64,000 bases of DNA from an uncultured Bacilli bacterium (GCA_910576795.1 CAJTIX010000002.1:1-64000), one strand, 5' to 3'. Positions 40,810-48,315 are shown, counted from the first letter of the stretch. Numbers and translations are program-made. The notes: generated by a model not told the origin, from the letters alone.

Positions 40810-41519
40810 ATGAAGATTGAAAAATATAATATATCACTTGAAGACATTAAAATAAATTATTTTCATTTTACTTCTAAATATAATTTAGAATCTATTTCAA
40901 ATATTGGTTTGCTACCTGATATTGGTAAAAATGCTAAATATATTGAAAAAACAAAAAAAGTATTTTTTGTTGAAGGATTAGATAATTTATTGATATTATT
41001 TGATTGTAGGAGGAACATTTATTATTATATGCCAGTAGTTCCTTTTATTTACACTATTGGTTCTCATTTTTTAAGGCAAAAGTGGTTTCCACAATTTATA
41101 GCGGATGGATATTTTGGATTGTTAAAAAAACTAAAATACATAAAAAAAGAGCCTTTAAAGTATTTGATAAATTGTTAAATGAAAGTATTTTATTAAAATT
41201 AGATTTAGAAGAAAATACAGATTTTAAATATAGTGACATAGATGAAATTAAATCAAGAAATTATAAAAAACGACATTTAGAACTGATGGGTTATTCCAAA
41301 AAATATTCATTATTAGAACAAAATTTTATGGATAAATGGAATTTACATTGTTTTTCGAATCATGTTATAAGCAATGACAAAATAAAGTTATGCTATATAC
41401 AAGACTCTTGTAAATTAAAAGATATTTTTAAATATGCTATAGAGAATACAACAGTTGATTTAAAAAATATATGTCCTGTACTTTTTGAATATTTAAATTA
41501 TAAAAATAAAAGTTGTTGA
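40810..41519 (+). pseudogene. Frameshifted protein of cassette 2, possible ADP-ribosyltransferase-like fold
   Basis: ATG 40810 (GGAGG upstream) opens a protein reading YFHFTSKYNLESISNIGL.P.IGKNAKYIEKTKKVFFVEG, which runs out of frame near 41145-41151. The continuation (RAFKVFDKLLNESILLKLD...) is one frame back and ends at 41517-41519. One extra A in the seven-A run would join them into about 236 residues. The His-x-Thr-Ser...GLxPxxG pattern resembles proteins with an ADP-ribosyltransferase-like fold, but I cannot confirm this. Confidence 0.55.
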
Positions 41520-41590
41520 ATGTCCTTCCTTAGGGCACCATTGACGATTCTGTCCGAACTACTCGAACTTAATATAAATTAATACTAATT
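41504..41590 (+). repeat. Cassette 3'-end repeat E2
   Basis: The alignment with E1 is: AATAAAAGTTGTTGAA(T/C)GTC, (T)AGGGCACCA, GATTCTG, CGAACT.CTCGAACTT, AATATAAA. It starts within the last codons of the cassette 2 gene. Confidence 0.65.
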
Positions 41591-41656
41591 CATGAAATTG
41601 ATACTTTTATATCACTAGGAAATTTTGCTATATTTGGCAAAATATAAGGGGGATTT

Positions 41657-42259
41657 ATGGGAAAATATAAAATTGGTATGGGCCAATATAGTAATTCTAT
41701 TAAAATAGAAGCTTTTTATGAGTTTTTGTGTAGTATTCCATCAGATAATTTAGATGATATTAGAAAAATGTATATATGTTATCACAAATTTACTAGAAAT
41801 TATACTTATACAATAGCTGATTATGAAGATAAGTATGATTATAGACCCGAAAATGGATGGAATGATAGAGCTTTTTTAGAAAAAGAATGGAAAAAGCTTG
41901 AATTAATGGTAAGGTTAACGCATGATTGCTATCTTGCTATTTTACTTCATAAATTAGATTATGATGGCTATAAAAATATTATCAAAGGTTTATACGGTTA
42001 TTTTGAACATAGTGATGCAGAAATAGCTCCTCCTTTACTTAGTTATAAAACTAAAGAATATATATTAACAGGAGAACAATATATACAAGATTTAATAAAT
42101 GCTCAAGATGAATCTACAAATGTTGGGGATTATTTACATACTTCTTCTTTAGGTAGTATTATAGAAATTGAAAAACAAATAATTAGACCTGATGAAAAGA
42201 TAAAATGTTTGTGCTTAGATCAACAAATACATTATGGTGATTTAAAGATATTTAAATGA
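41657..42259 (+). CDS. Unknown soluble protein of cassette 3
   Basis: The 200-residue protein follows AAGGGGGATTT. It is rich in Tyr, Asp and Lys and has no membrane helix. Segments such as YTIADYEDKYDYRPENGWNDRAF and GYFEHSDAEIAPPLL suggest a compact alpha/beta enzyme or immunity-like protein, but no family is recognised. The gene ends just before repeat E3 and the attR-like repeat. Confidence 0.6.
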   Translation: MGKYKIGMGQYSNSIKIEAFYEFLCSIPSDNLDDIRKMYICYHKFTRNYTYTIADYEDKYDYRPENGWNDRAFLEKEWKKLELMVRLTHDCYLAILLHKLDYDGYKNIIKGLYGYFEHSDAEIAPPLLSYKTKEYILTGEQYIQDLINAQDESTNVGDYLHTSSLGSIIEIEKQIIRPDEKIKCLCLDQQIHYGDLKIFK

Positions 42260-42315
42260 GAAAGTTGTAGATAACTACGTCAATAACACCATATTGATAG
42301 GAAACTCTAACTTTT
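42260..42315 (+). repeat. Cassette end E3 joined to the attR-like repeat
   Basis: AAAGTTGTAGATAACTACGT (E3) runs into CACCATATTGATAGGAAACT, the second copy of the tRNA-Leu-flanking repeat (42287-42315). It is followed by another terminator hairpin. Confidence 0.65.
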
Positions 42316-42470
42316 TAGTTGGAGTTTTAATATACTCCATTTTGTGTGCTATAATTATAATATATCAAAATGATGTCTAAATAGTAGATTACTGATCAAA
42401 AAATGTGGCATTATTAGATCGAAAATAAAAGATGGATATACTGTAAAGATTTAATAAAGGAGAAATAGCA

Positions 42471-43004
42471 ATGCAATATATAAGTAGTTATAAATCACCA
42501 CTAGGAGAAATTACAATCGCAGCTGATGATATAGGTTTAACAGGTCTTTGGTTTGTAGATCAAAAGTATTATGCTTTATATCTTGATAAAAATAATGAAG
42601 AAAAAGAAACTCAAACATTAAAAGATACAAAGAGGTGGTTAGATATTTATTTTGATGGTGAAAATCCAAACTTTAAATTACCATTACATTTTATTGGAAC
42701 AGATTTTCAAAAAGAAATATGGAAAATTCTATATTCTATTCCCTATGGTAAGACTATGACCTATGGTGATATTGCAAAAATTATAGCTAAGAAAAAAGGA
42801 TTAAAAAGAATGTCAGCGCAAGCAGTTGGTGGTGCAGTTGGACATAATCAAATATCTATTATTGTTCCATGCCATAGAGTTGTAGGAAGTAATGGAAGTT
42901 TAACGGGTTATGCTGGTGGAATTAAAAGAAAGCATGAATTACTAGAGCTAGAAAAAGTCGATATAGAAAATTTATTTACTTCCACAAAAGGAAATACTTT
43001 ATAA
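42471..43004 (+). CDS. ogt: Methylated-DNA--protein-cysteine methyltransferase, first copy
   Basis: The 177-residue protein repairs O6-alkylguanine by moving the alkyl group to its own Cys. The N-terminal ribonuclease-H-like domain (1-85), the helix-turn-helix YGKTMTYGDIAKII with arginine-finger region, and the active site IVPCHRVVGSNGSLTGYAGG are complete. It is the first gene of a four-gene alkylation-repair operon. A GGAGA ribosome site precedes the ATG. Confidence 0.95.
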   Translation: MQYISSYKSPLGEITIAADDIGLTGLWFVDQKYYALYLDKNNEEKETQTLKDTKRWLDIYFDGENPNFKLPLHFIGTDFQKEIWKILYSIPYGKTMTYGDIAKIIAKKKGLKRMSAQAVGGAVGHNQISIIVPCHRVVGSNGSLTGYAGGIKRKHELLELEKVDIENLFTSTKGNTL

Positions 43005-43312
43005 TGGATAAAGTTTTAAATGAAGATTTAATTTATTTAGTTTTATCAGTAGTTGATGAAATACCTGTAGGGTGCGTTGCAACATATGGACAAATTGCTT
43101 ATCTAATAGGTAGGCCTAAAAATTCAAGATTAGTTGGTAAAATACTTTCTATGTCAGAATATTTTGGTGATTATCCATGTCATAGAGTTGTTAGTACAAA
43201 TGGTAGGATTGCGCCAAACTTTAAAGAGCAAAAAGAACTATTATCAAATGAGGGAGTAATATTTAAGAATGAATTACATGTAGATATGAAACATCATAAA
43301 TGGGAGGTATAA
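43004..43312 (+). CDS. MGMT-domain protein without the N-terminal domain
   Basis: The 102-residue protein starts within the ogt stop (TAATG). It contains only the DNA-binding methyltransferase domain: VGCVATYGQIAYLIGRPKNSRLVGKIL and GDYPCHRVVSTNGRIAP. The Cys of PCHR is kept, so it is not a classical alkyltransferase-like protein, in which Cys is replaced. It may act as a small methyltransferase or as a damage-recognition protein for its neighbours. Confidence 0.88.
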   Translation: MDKVLNEDLIYLVLSVVDEIPVGCVATYGQIAYLIGRPKNSRLVGKILSMSEYFGDYPCHRVVSTNGRIAPNFKEQKELLSNEGVIFKNELHVDMKHHKWEV

Positions 43313-43313
43313 A

Positions 43314-43844
43314 ATGTATTTGAAAATGTATCATTCACCTATTGGGGATATCTATCTCAATTCGGATGGTGAATATTTAACAGCACTATGCTTTAAAAAT
43401 ACTATGGATTATTATAGATATATAGAATTTGGAGAAGACAAAGATTTACAAATATTTGATGAAACAATTAAATGGTTAGACATTTATTTTAGTGGTAAAA
43501 ATCCTGATTTTATTCCTAAATATAAAAGAAATGATATAACCCCTTTTAGACAAGAGGTTATTGATGAAATGCTTAAAATCCCATATGGTAAAACAGTTAG
43601 CTATAAAGATATTGCTAATTTCATTGCTAAGAAAAGAGGTAGTAAAACAATGTCTAGTCAAGCAGTTGGTGGTGCTGTAGGTTGGAACCCAATTTCAATA
43701 ATAATCCCATGCCATAGAGTTGTTGGTACAAATAAGAATTTAACAGGATATGGAGGAGGAATAGATATAAAATATCAACTATTAAGACATGAAGGTGTTA
43801 AGATGGATGACTATATCATTCCAATGAAAGGAAGTACATTATGA
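43314..43844 (+). CDS. ogt: Methylated-DNA--protein-cysteine methyltransferase, second copy
   Basis: The 176-residue paralog of the gene at 42471 has the same domains (YGKTVSYKDIANFIAKKRGSK and IIPCHRVVGTNKNLTGYGGG) and the same ending (KGSTL versus KGNTL). The two copies are clearly diverged, so the duplication is not recent. GGGAGGTATAAA precedes the ATG, and it overlaps tag by 4 bases. Confidence 0.94.
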   Translation: MYLKMYHSPIGDIYLNSDGEYLTALCFKNTMDYYRYIEFGEDKDLQIFDETIKWLDIYFSGKNPDFIPKYKRNDITPFRQEVIDEMLKIPYGKTVSYKDIANFIAKKRGSKTMSSQAVGGAVGWNPISIIIPCHRVVGTNKNLTGYGGGIDIKYQLLRHEGVKMDDYIIPMKGSTL

Positions 43845-44386
43845 ATAGATGTAATTGGGTAAATCTTAAAAAACCCCTGTATGTTAGTTACCATGATCAT
43901 GAATGGGGAATTCCAAACCATGATGATGAATATCTCTTTGAATTTCTTGTACTAGAATCTTTCCAAGCAGGTTTATCATGGGAGTGTATTTTAAATAAAA
44001 GAAATCATTTTAGAGAAGCATTCGATAACTTTGATTATAACAAAATAGCAAAGTATGACCAAAACAAAATAGAGAAACTTTACAACAATGATGGAATTAT
44101 TAAAAATAAATTAAAAATAAACGCAACAGTAAACAATGCTAAAATATTCATTGAAATTCAAAATGAATTTGGAAGTTTTGCAAATTATATATGGAACTTT
44201 TCAGATAACCAAGTGATTAAAAATGTGGACGATCAGTTTAAAACTACATCTGAATTATCTGATAGAGTATCAGAAGACTTGAAAAAAAGAGGAATGAAAT
44301 TTGTTGGATCAACTATTATATATTCTTATTTACAAGCTATAGGAGTTATAAATGATCATGAATTAAATTGCGATTTTTATCAATAA
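43841..44386 (+). CDS. tag: DNA-3-methyladenine glycosylase I
   Basis: The 181-residue glycosylase removes 3-methyladenine. Tag signature: RCNWV, YHDHEWGIPNHDDEYLFEFLVLESFQAGLSWECIL (in order) and the zinc-binding Cys/His near both ends (RCNW; NDHELNCDF). Its start overlaps the second ogt (ATGA), so base excision and direct reversal are co-expressed. Confidence 0.95.
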   Translation: MNRCNWVNLKKPLYVSYHDHEWGIPNHDDEYLFEFLVLESFQAGLSWECILNKRNHFREAFDNFDYNKIAKYDQNKIEKLYNNDGIIKNKLKINATVNNAKIFIEIQNEFGSFANYIWNFSDNQVIKNVDDQFKTTSELSDRVSEDLKKRGMKFVGSTIIYSYLQAIGVINDHELNCDFYQ

Positions 44387-44465
44387 ATATGTGATAATAA
44401 AAAATTAATATCCTAATGCAAAATCAATTGTAAGGTATTAAAAAGATTTAATAAATTTGATATTT

Positions 44466-44500
44466 AGTCTACTTTTGTATGAAAGTTCAAAATAGACTTT
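44466..44500 (+). terminator. Probable terminator of the alkylation-repair operon
   Basis: AGTCTA-C-TTTTG pairs with CAAAA-TAGACT around a 10-base loop with a bulged C. Only a short T-run follows. Confidence 0.45.
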
Positions 44501-44631
44501 GTAATTGTATCAGAATTATTGATACTTAAACTTTTCCAAAAACAGAGCTAAAAAAGCTAAAAATATTTTCATATATAATGATAATTTCATTCACAAGATT
44601 TATAATACGTGTTATAATGGTTTTGTGAAAT

Positions 44632-44707
44632 TGCCCCATAGCCAAGCGGTAAGGCATCGGACTCTGACTCCGACATTGCGTTCGTTCGAATCGAACTGGG
44701 GCAGCCA
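44632..44707 (+). tRNA. tRNA-Gln (CTG), phage attachment site
   Basis: Acceptor TGCCCCA / TGGGGCA, anticodon stem TCGGA / TCCGA with loop CTCTGAC (CTG), T-arm GTTCG-TTCGAAT-CGAAC, encoded CCA. The promoter TTCACA-17-TATAAT (44590-44618) lies upstream. The integrase gene follows directly in convergent orientation, so the tRNA 3' half is the likely attL core. Confidence 0.94.
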
Positions 44708-44718
44708 AATATAAAAAT

Positions 44719-44748
44719 ACCATTGAATTTCAATGGTTTTCTTTTTTT
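44719..44748. terminator. Terminator between tRNA-Gln and integrase
   Basis: ACCATTGAA / TTCAATGGT with a 1-base gap is followed by T-rich sequence on the + strand. It overlaps the end of the leftward integrase gene. Confidence 0.7.
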
Positions 44749-45938
44749 AATTTATCTGTTGACCCCAAATTGACCCCCATTTTGATACTACTGATTTTAT
44801 CTAAAGATGATGTGTAGTTGGATTCTAACAAGTGCGTATATGTTTTTAGCGTTTCATTTATATTAGCATGTCGTAATATTTTACTGATTACCTCGATAGG
44901 AATTCCAATTGAGAATAACCATGTTGCACATGAGTGCCTAAAATCGTGTAGTCTTAAGTGTTTGTTGATATTAGCTATTTTAAAATACTTTTCTCTGCCA
45001 TATTTCAAAGAGCCTTCGCTAATTGGCAGTGGTCCATTAAATAAATACCAATCATCACTATAATCAGTAAACTGTTTCCAATATTCAATAAGTTTTTGAA
45101 TTTTCTCATTTAAAGAGTCATCTAAGTCAATAGGGGCTTTAGATGATGCTGTTTTAGGTTCTTTTAGTATATTATACTTAGACATTGTATGATTAACCAT
45201 TAATTGCTTTTTTTGAGGATTATAGTCTTTAATTTTAAAAGCTCTTACTTCTCCCATTCTAGGACCTCTACTAAATGATAAATCGAAGTATGTATTGAAT
45301 TTTAAATTATCCTTACTTGCTTCTAGTAATCTTAAATATTCATCAAAATCTATTACTTGCCAAACTTTGCGTTGATTACTTAACTTGTTTTCTTTTGGTG
45401 TACCAAATTTGCCAACGCGTTTTGGTATATTTAATCTACATAGTCCTTCGTTAACGGCATAATCAAACATCTCACAAATAAGATTATGTGACCTATTTAA
45501 CTGTTGCAAAGAATATGGTCTATCTTCATTTCCTTTTTTATATGTTTTTTTTATCATTTGTCTTTGCCAATTTGAATAATATGTTGTATCGATTTTTGAT
45601 AATTTTATATTGGGATTGTTTTCAACCTGTTTAGTAATATCTATATCACAAAAATAGCTTAACAAATTTTTTTTGTTTGCAAATGTATCAATATCACATT
45701 TGATTTCTATGAAGTTTAAATATCTATCTCTCAATTGTGATAATGTAATATCTATAGTATCAGGACTTTCCTTTTTTTCAATAACAAAGCTTTGTAATTT
45801 ATCATAAGCTTCCTTTGGTCCCTTAAACCCCCTAATTGTTGGCCGTTTCTCGCTACCATCGATATTTTTGATTCGAGGTTTGATATAATATGATTTCGCT
45901 ATTTCATCATAATATACACCTCTATATTTTTTTGCCAT
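44730..45938 (-). CDS. int: Phage tyrosine integrase
   Basis: The protein has about 402 residues from ATG 45938 behind AGAGGAGTGAT. An N-terminal arm-binding domain (KKYRGVYYDEIAKSYYIKPRIK), a SAM-like core-binding domain (about 55-170) and a catalytic domain are present. The catalytic residues are Arg in SRGPRMGEV, Lys in the beta region, His-x-x-Arg in LRLHDFRHSCATWL, and Tyr in LKTYTHLL. It integrates the element into tRNA-Gln, and it points toward the tRNA as usual. Confidence 0.94.
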   Translation of the reverse strand: MAKKYRGVYYDEIAKSYYIKPRIKNIDGSEKRPTIRGFKGPKEAYDKLQSFVIEKKESPDTIDITLSQLRDRYLNFIEIKCDIDTFANKKNLLSYFCDIDITKQVENNPNIKLSKIDTTYYSNWQRQMIKKTYKKGNEDRPYSLQQLNRSHNLICEMFDYAVNEGLCRLNIPKRVGKFGTPKENKLSNQRKVWQVIDFDEYLRLLEASKDNLKFNTYFDLSFSRGPRMGEVRAFKIKDYNPQKKQLMVNHTMSKYNILKEPKTASSKAPIDLDDSLNEKIQKLIEYWKQFTDYSDDWYLFNGPLPISEGSLKYGREKYFKIANINKHLRLHDFRHSCATWLFSIGIPIEVISKILRHANINETLKTYTHLLESNYTSSLDKISSIKMGVNLGSTDKLKKENH

Positions 45939-45954
45939 TTTATCACTCCTCTTA

Positions 45955-45983
45955 TTGCCTAAACTGTTTATTTTTGGTATAAT
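45955..45983 (+). promoter_or_regulatory. Rightward promoter behind the integrase gene
   Basis: TTGCCT (45955-45960), 17 bases, TATAAT (45978-45983) with extended TGG. It points away from int into a stretch with no + strand gene. Confidence 0.65.
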
Positions 45984-45989
45984 CAGAGT

Positions 45990-46083
45990 ACACAAAAAAA
46001 CTTCATGATTGGTGTCGTGATTTATTTGTGTACACTGTATAAGTGTTGACCTTTTACCTGGCAGGGTAGAGGTCTTTTTATTT
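45990..46083 (+). ncRNA. Candidate phage small RNA
   Basis: From the start predicted by the promoter at 45955 to a terminator hairpin (GACCTTTTACC / GGGTAGAGGTC, 46048-46074, then T-rich) there are about 94 bases without a reading frame. Bases 46008-46023 are the exact reverse complement of 48514-48529 in the leader of the phage gene at 48554, suggesting antisense control. The 3' end overlaps the end of the leftward gene at 46078. Confidence 0.5.
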
Positions 46084-46467
46084 TGTTAGTCGTTTTAATA
46101 TATCTTCGATTTCGCCTTTAAATCCCATCTTAATTGCATCTTTGCATACTTTAATTGCTTCATCGGTATAACCTATTTTTTTAAGAAATTTTATTAACTC
46201 TAAATATATATTATACCCTTCAACTTTTTTAAGTACATCTGCATATATTGGATTGTCTGAATGATATCTAATTCCTTTTAGTCTTGCTTTTTCTTTTAGT
46301 ATTGGAATTTTTTTGATTAATTTATAATAACAATTAATATATATTCTGTTATATTCATAGTTTAAATAATTGGCATTTTTTACTTTTTCTTCCCAATAAT
46401 CAAGATTCACAAAATCTTTATGACATAATTTTTTTAGCAATTTTTCTCTTAATGTCTCTTTTTTCAT
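46078..46467 (-). CDS. Phage protein of unknown function, lysogeny region
   Basis: The 129-residue helical, Lys-rich protein has no membrane segment. Its C-terminal half (YLELIKFLKKIGYTDEAIKVCKDAIKMG) looks like a helical-repeat (TPR-like) pair. Its ATG overlaps the stop of the small gene upstream (ATGA), so the two are translated together. Confidence 0.6.
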   Translation of the reverse strand: MKKETLREKLLKKLCHKDFVNLDYWEEKVKNANYLNYEYNRIYINCYYKLIKKIPILKEKARLKGIRYHSDNPIYADVLKKVEGYNIYLELIKFLKKIGYTDEAIKVCKDAIKMGFKGEIEDILKRLTK

Positions 46468-46568
46468 TTGTTAACTCCAATATATAATACAATTTTATCT
46501 TTATAAACTACTTTTAAATAGTTCCAATTTTTATTTTTTAAATTTACATATCTTACTTCATAATTCAT
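46464..46568 (-). CDS. 34-residue phage protein
   Basis: ATG 46568 follows CCGAGGTG. The product (MNYEVRYVNLKNKNWNYL...) is basic and beta-like, and ends in ATGA overlap with the next gene. Coupling and the ribosome site support it. Function unknown. Confidence 0.5.
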   Translation of the reverse strand: MNYEVRYVNLKNKNWNYLKVVYKDKIVLYIGVNK

Positions 46569-46623
46569 ACATCTAACACCTCGGAAACATGATAGCACAT
46601 ATTTAAGTGTTTGTGTACGAACC

Positions 46624-46657
46624 TGCACAAGATAGGCTTTTAGGTGCACAAGATGGG
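46624..46657. repeat. Direct repeats TGCACAAGAT(A/G)GG, 21 bp apart
   Basis: Two 13-base copies (46624-46636, 46645-46657) have starts exactly 21 bases (two helical turns) apart. They lie upstream of the leftward genes 46568 and 46467. They are likely sites for a DNA-binding protein. Confidence 0.6.
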
Positions 46658-46677
46658 TATTTTGTTAAAAATCTTCT

Positions 46678-47010
46678 CTATTTAGTTATATTTTTAACCT
46701 TTAACCATTCTTTAAATTTTTTCTTTTGTTTAGAAATGAATATGCTATTTATGATTGCTACTATAAAAAATATAATAAACAATGTCATAAATATAGGAAA
46801 ATATGCTGCATACATATCATCATAACCTATATCGTTATTTTTTATTAATATTAGTCCTACAATAATTACAAAAACAATGGACGATAATACATAAAACAAA
46901 ATACTAATCATTCTAAATAGAATACAAAATTTATTTATACTATTTTTAGAATTAAACTCATTTTGAAGCTCTTTTCTTTCCTCTGTAGTTAAATCAAGCC
47001 AGTGTTTCAT
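46678..47010 (-). CDS. Phage membrane protein with two transmembrane helices
   Basis: The 110-residue protein follows an excellent GAGGAGGTGTGA. Its soluble N-terminus (HWLDLTTEERKELQNEF) is followed by two hydrophobic helices (about 30-57 and 68-92) and a basic C-terminus. As it lies in the lysogeny operon beside the repressor, a superinfection-exclusion or host-modifying role is plausible but unproven. Confidence 0.65.
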   Translation of the reverse strand: MKHWLDLTTEERKELQNEFNSKNSINKFCILFRMISILFYVLSSIVFVIIVGLILIKNNDIGYDDMYAAYFPIFMTLFIIFFIVAIINSIFISKQKKKFKEWLKVKNITK

Positions 47011-47073
47011 ACATCACACCTCCTCGCTAGCACATATATATTAAAACTCCTGTACTAGCGAGTTTTAACCAAA

Positions 47074-47448
47074 TTAATGATTATTATTGTTTTCCTTGTT
47101 TTTAATTTTTTCCTGTAGTAAGAACTGCTGTATTTCTAACATATCTTCATCTGTAATTTCTCCATTTTTAGATAGAGTGACTTCGACATCTCCAAATTTC
47201 ATAGTTTGTTTTTGCTCGTTGGAATTTTGAATTCTTAAATCTCTTAACATTAAGTCATCAATGGGTACATTGAAGAATGAAGATATAATAGATAAATCTA
47301 TAGCATCTGGTTCTCTTATACCTTTTTCCCAATTGCTAATTGTTGTATTTTTTTTATTGCATATAGTCGCAACTTCTTCTTGAGTTTTTCCGTTTAAAGT
47401 TCTCAAGTATTTTAGGTTGGAAGCCAGATAAATTTTATTATTATCCAT
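47074..47448 (-). CDS. CI-like phage repressor
   Basis: The 124-residue protein starts at ATG 47448 behind GGAAGGAG. It has an N-terminal HTH_3/XRE domain (LKYLRTLNGKTQEEVATICNKKNTTISNWEKG) and a short C-terminal helical part, without an S24 peptidase domain. Induction therefore cannot be RecA-driven self-cleavage of this protein. It faces the Cro-like gene across an operator region. Confidence 0.82.
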   Translation of the reverse strand: MDNNKIYLASNLKYLRTLNGKTQEEVATICNKKNTTISNWEKGIREPDAIDLSIISSFFNVPIDDLMLRDLRIQNSNEQKQTMKFGDVEVTLSKNGEITDEDMLEIQQFLLQEKIKNKENNNNH

Positions 47449-47471
47449 AGTATTTTTCTCCTTCCAACATA

Positions 47472-47500
47472 AGTATATCATTGCTTTCTTCATTTTTCAA
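47472..47500 (-). promoter_or_regulatory. Leftward promoter of the repressor operon (PL/PRM-like)
   Basis: On the - strand TTGAAA (47500-47495), 17 bases, TATACT (47477-47472). Operator O1 lies 10-24 bases upstream of the -35, a place from which a bound repressor could activate. Confidence 0.65.
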
Positions 47501-47509
47501 GAAAAAAAT

Positions 47510-47553
47510 TTCACAAAATGTGAATATTAATATTGACATTCACAAAATGTGGA
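47510..47553. promoter_or_regulatory. Phage operators O1 and O2
   Basis: O1 is a perfect 15-bp dyad, TTCACA-AAA-TGTGAA (47510-47524). O2 is TTCACA-AAA-TGTGGA (47539-47553). Their centres are 29 bp apart. O2 fills the spacer of the rightward promoter. A half site TGTGAA lies at 47561-47566. Confidence 0.8.
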
Positions 47554-47561
47554 GTTATAAT
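47533..47561 (+). promoter_or_regulatory. Rightward early promoter (PR-like)
   Basis: TTGACA (47533-47538), exactly 17 bases, TATAAT (47556-47561), full consensus, with operator O2 between the two boxes. Confidence 0.85.
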
Positions 47562-47586
47562 GTGAATAAGTTAGGAGGGATAAAAA

Positions 47587-47817
47587 ATGGAAAAAGATAT
47601 TATTGATGGAAAAGTTATTGCAAATAATATTAGAGCTGAAAGAAACAGAGCAAATTTAACTCAAGAAAATACAGCAGAAAAATTAGGAATTTCAACGAAA
47701 ACATATATTTCATACGAAGAAGATGCTCAATGTATAAAGGCAACAATGCTTTATAAGTTAGCGAAAATATTTGGTTGTACTATCAATGCTTTTTATTTAC
47801 AATCCAATTCCACATAG
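47587..47817 (+). CDS. Cro-like XRE-family regulator
   Basis: The 76-residue protein is a single helix-turn-helix domain (IRAERNRANLTQENTAEKLGISTKTYISYE). It follows TTAGGAGGGA and is the first gene after the rightward promoter. A third operator overlaps its stop codon. Confidence 0.82.
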   Translation: MEKDIIDGKVIANNIRAERNRANLTQENTAEKLGISTKTYISYEEDAQCIKATMLYKLAKIFGCTINAFYLQSNST

Positions 47818-47823
47818 TGTGAA
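47809..47823. promoter_or_regulatory. Third phage operator O3
   Basis: TCCACA-TAG-TGTGAA matches the O1 pattern at all but one arm base. It lies over the end of the Cro-like gene, 285 bp from O1, where repressor looping or a roadblock is possible. Confidence 0.6.
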
Positions 47824-47867
47824 TATATGCGCAACAAAAAAGGAAAACAAGAATAGGAGATGAAAAT

Positions 47868-48008
47868 ATGGAAGAAAAACAATATCAAGTTACAGAAAAA
47901 GGCATAGTATTGTGTGAAATTTGGAAGTTACAGACAATAACTACAACCTTTGGAATCCTAATTATTTTGCTTCAAATATTTTTGATAGCCATATTGTTAT
48001 TAATGTAG
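47868..48008 (+). CDS. 46-residue phage membrane protein
   Basis: ATG 47868 follows ATAGGAGATGAA. The product starts MEEKQYQVTEKGIVLCEIW and ends in one hydrophobic helix (about 26-46). It overlaps the end of the leftward gene 47962 by 47 bases. The second gene of the rightward operon, unknown function. Confidence 0.55.
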   Translation: MEEKQYQVTEKGIVLCEIWKLQTITTTFGILIILLQIFLIAILLLM

Positions 48009-48315
48009 TGATAACAGAGACAATAATAGGACAGATGATGCTATTAAAAATCAATTTAAGATTATCAATATGATTATTTTTAAAGTATTCTAAACCTTTT
48101 AAATTGGAGCTGAAGCAAGATTTAGAAGTACGACATTTCTCATTAGTTTCATAATATAGAGCTTCATCTACAAGTTTTTGAGAAATTAATTCATCAAATA
48201 CTTCACAACTGATGTTGGTATCGATTTTAAATTTATCAATTAGTTCAGCATCAGAATATTTTTTAGGAAACTGTTTGTTTAAATATTTTAAAACTTTTTT
48301 AGAAAATTTATTCAA
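47962..48315 (-). CDS. Winged-helix-like protein with a C-terminal membrane anchor
   Basis: The protein has about 117 residues from TTG 48315, which has AAAGGAG 10 bases upstream. An upstream ATG at 48342 lacks one. The N-terminal part (KVLKYLNKQFPKKYSDAELIDKFKI.... VFDELISQKLVDEA) looks like a winged helix, and a hydrophobic tail (about 93-113) would anchor it. It is transcribed against the rightward operon, so it is probably expressed in the lysogen. Confidence 0.55.
   Translation of the reverse strand: MNKFSKKVLKYLNKQFPKKYSDAELIDKFKIDTNISCEVFDELISQKLVDEALYYETNEKCRTSKSCFSSNLKGLEYFKNNHIDNLKLIFNSIICPIIVSVITTLITIWLSKIFEAK

Noticed and set aside
40575..41590. Canonical integron attC sites
   Set aside because: GTTGTTG does not fit GTTRRRY, there is no matching RYYYAAC at the other end, and no IntI gene is present. 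Kept only as an unexplained cassette-like array.
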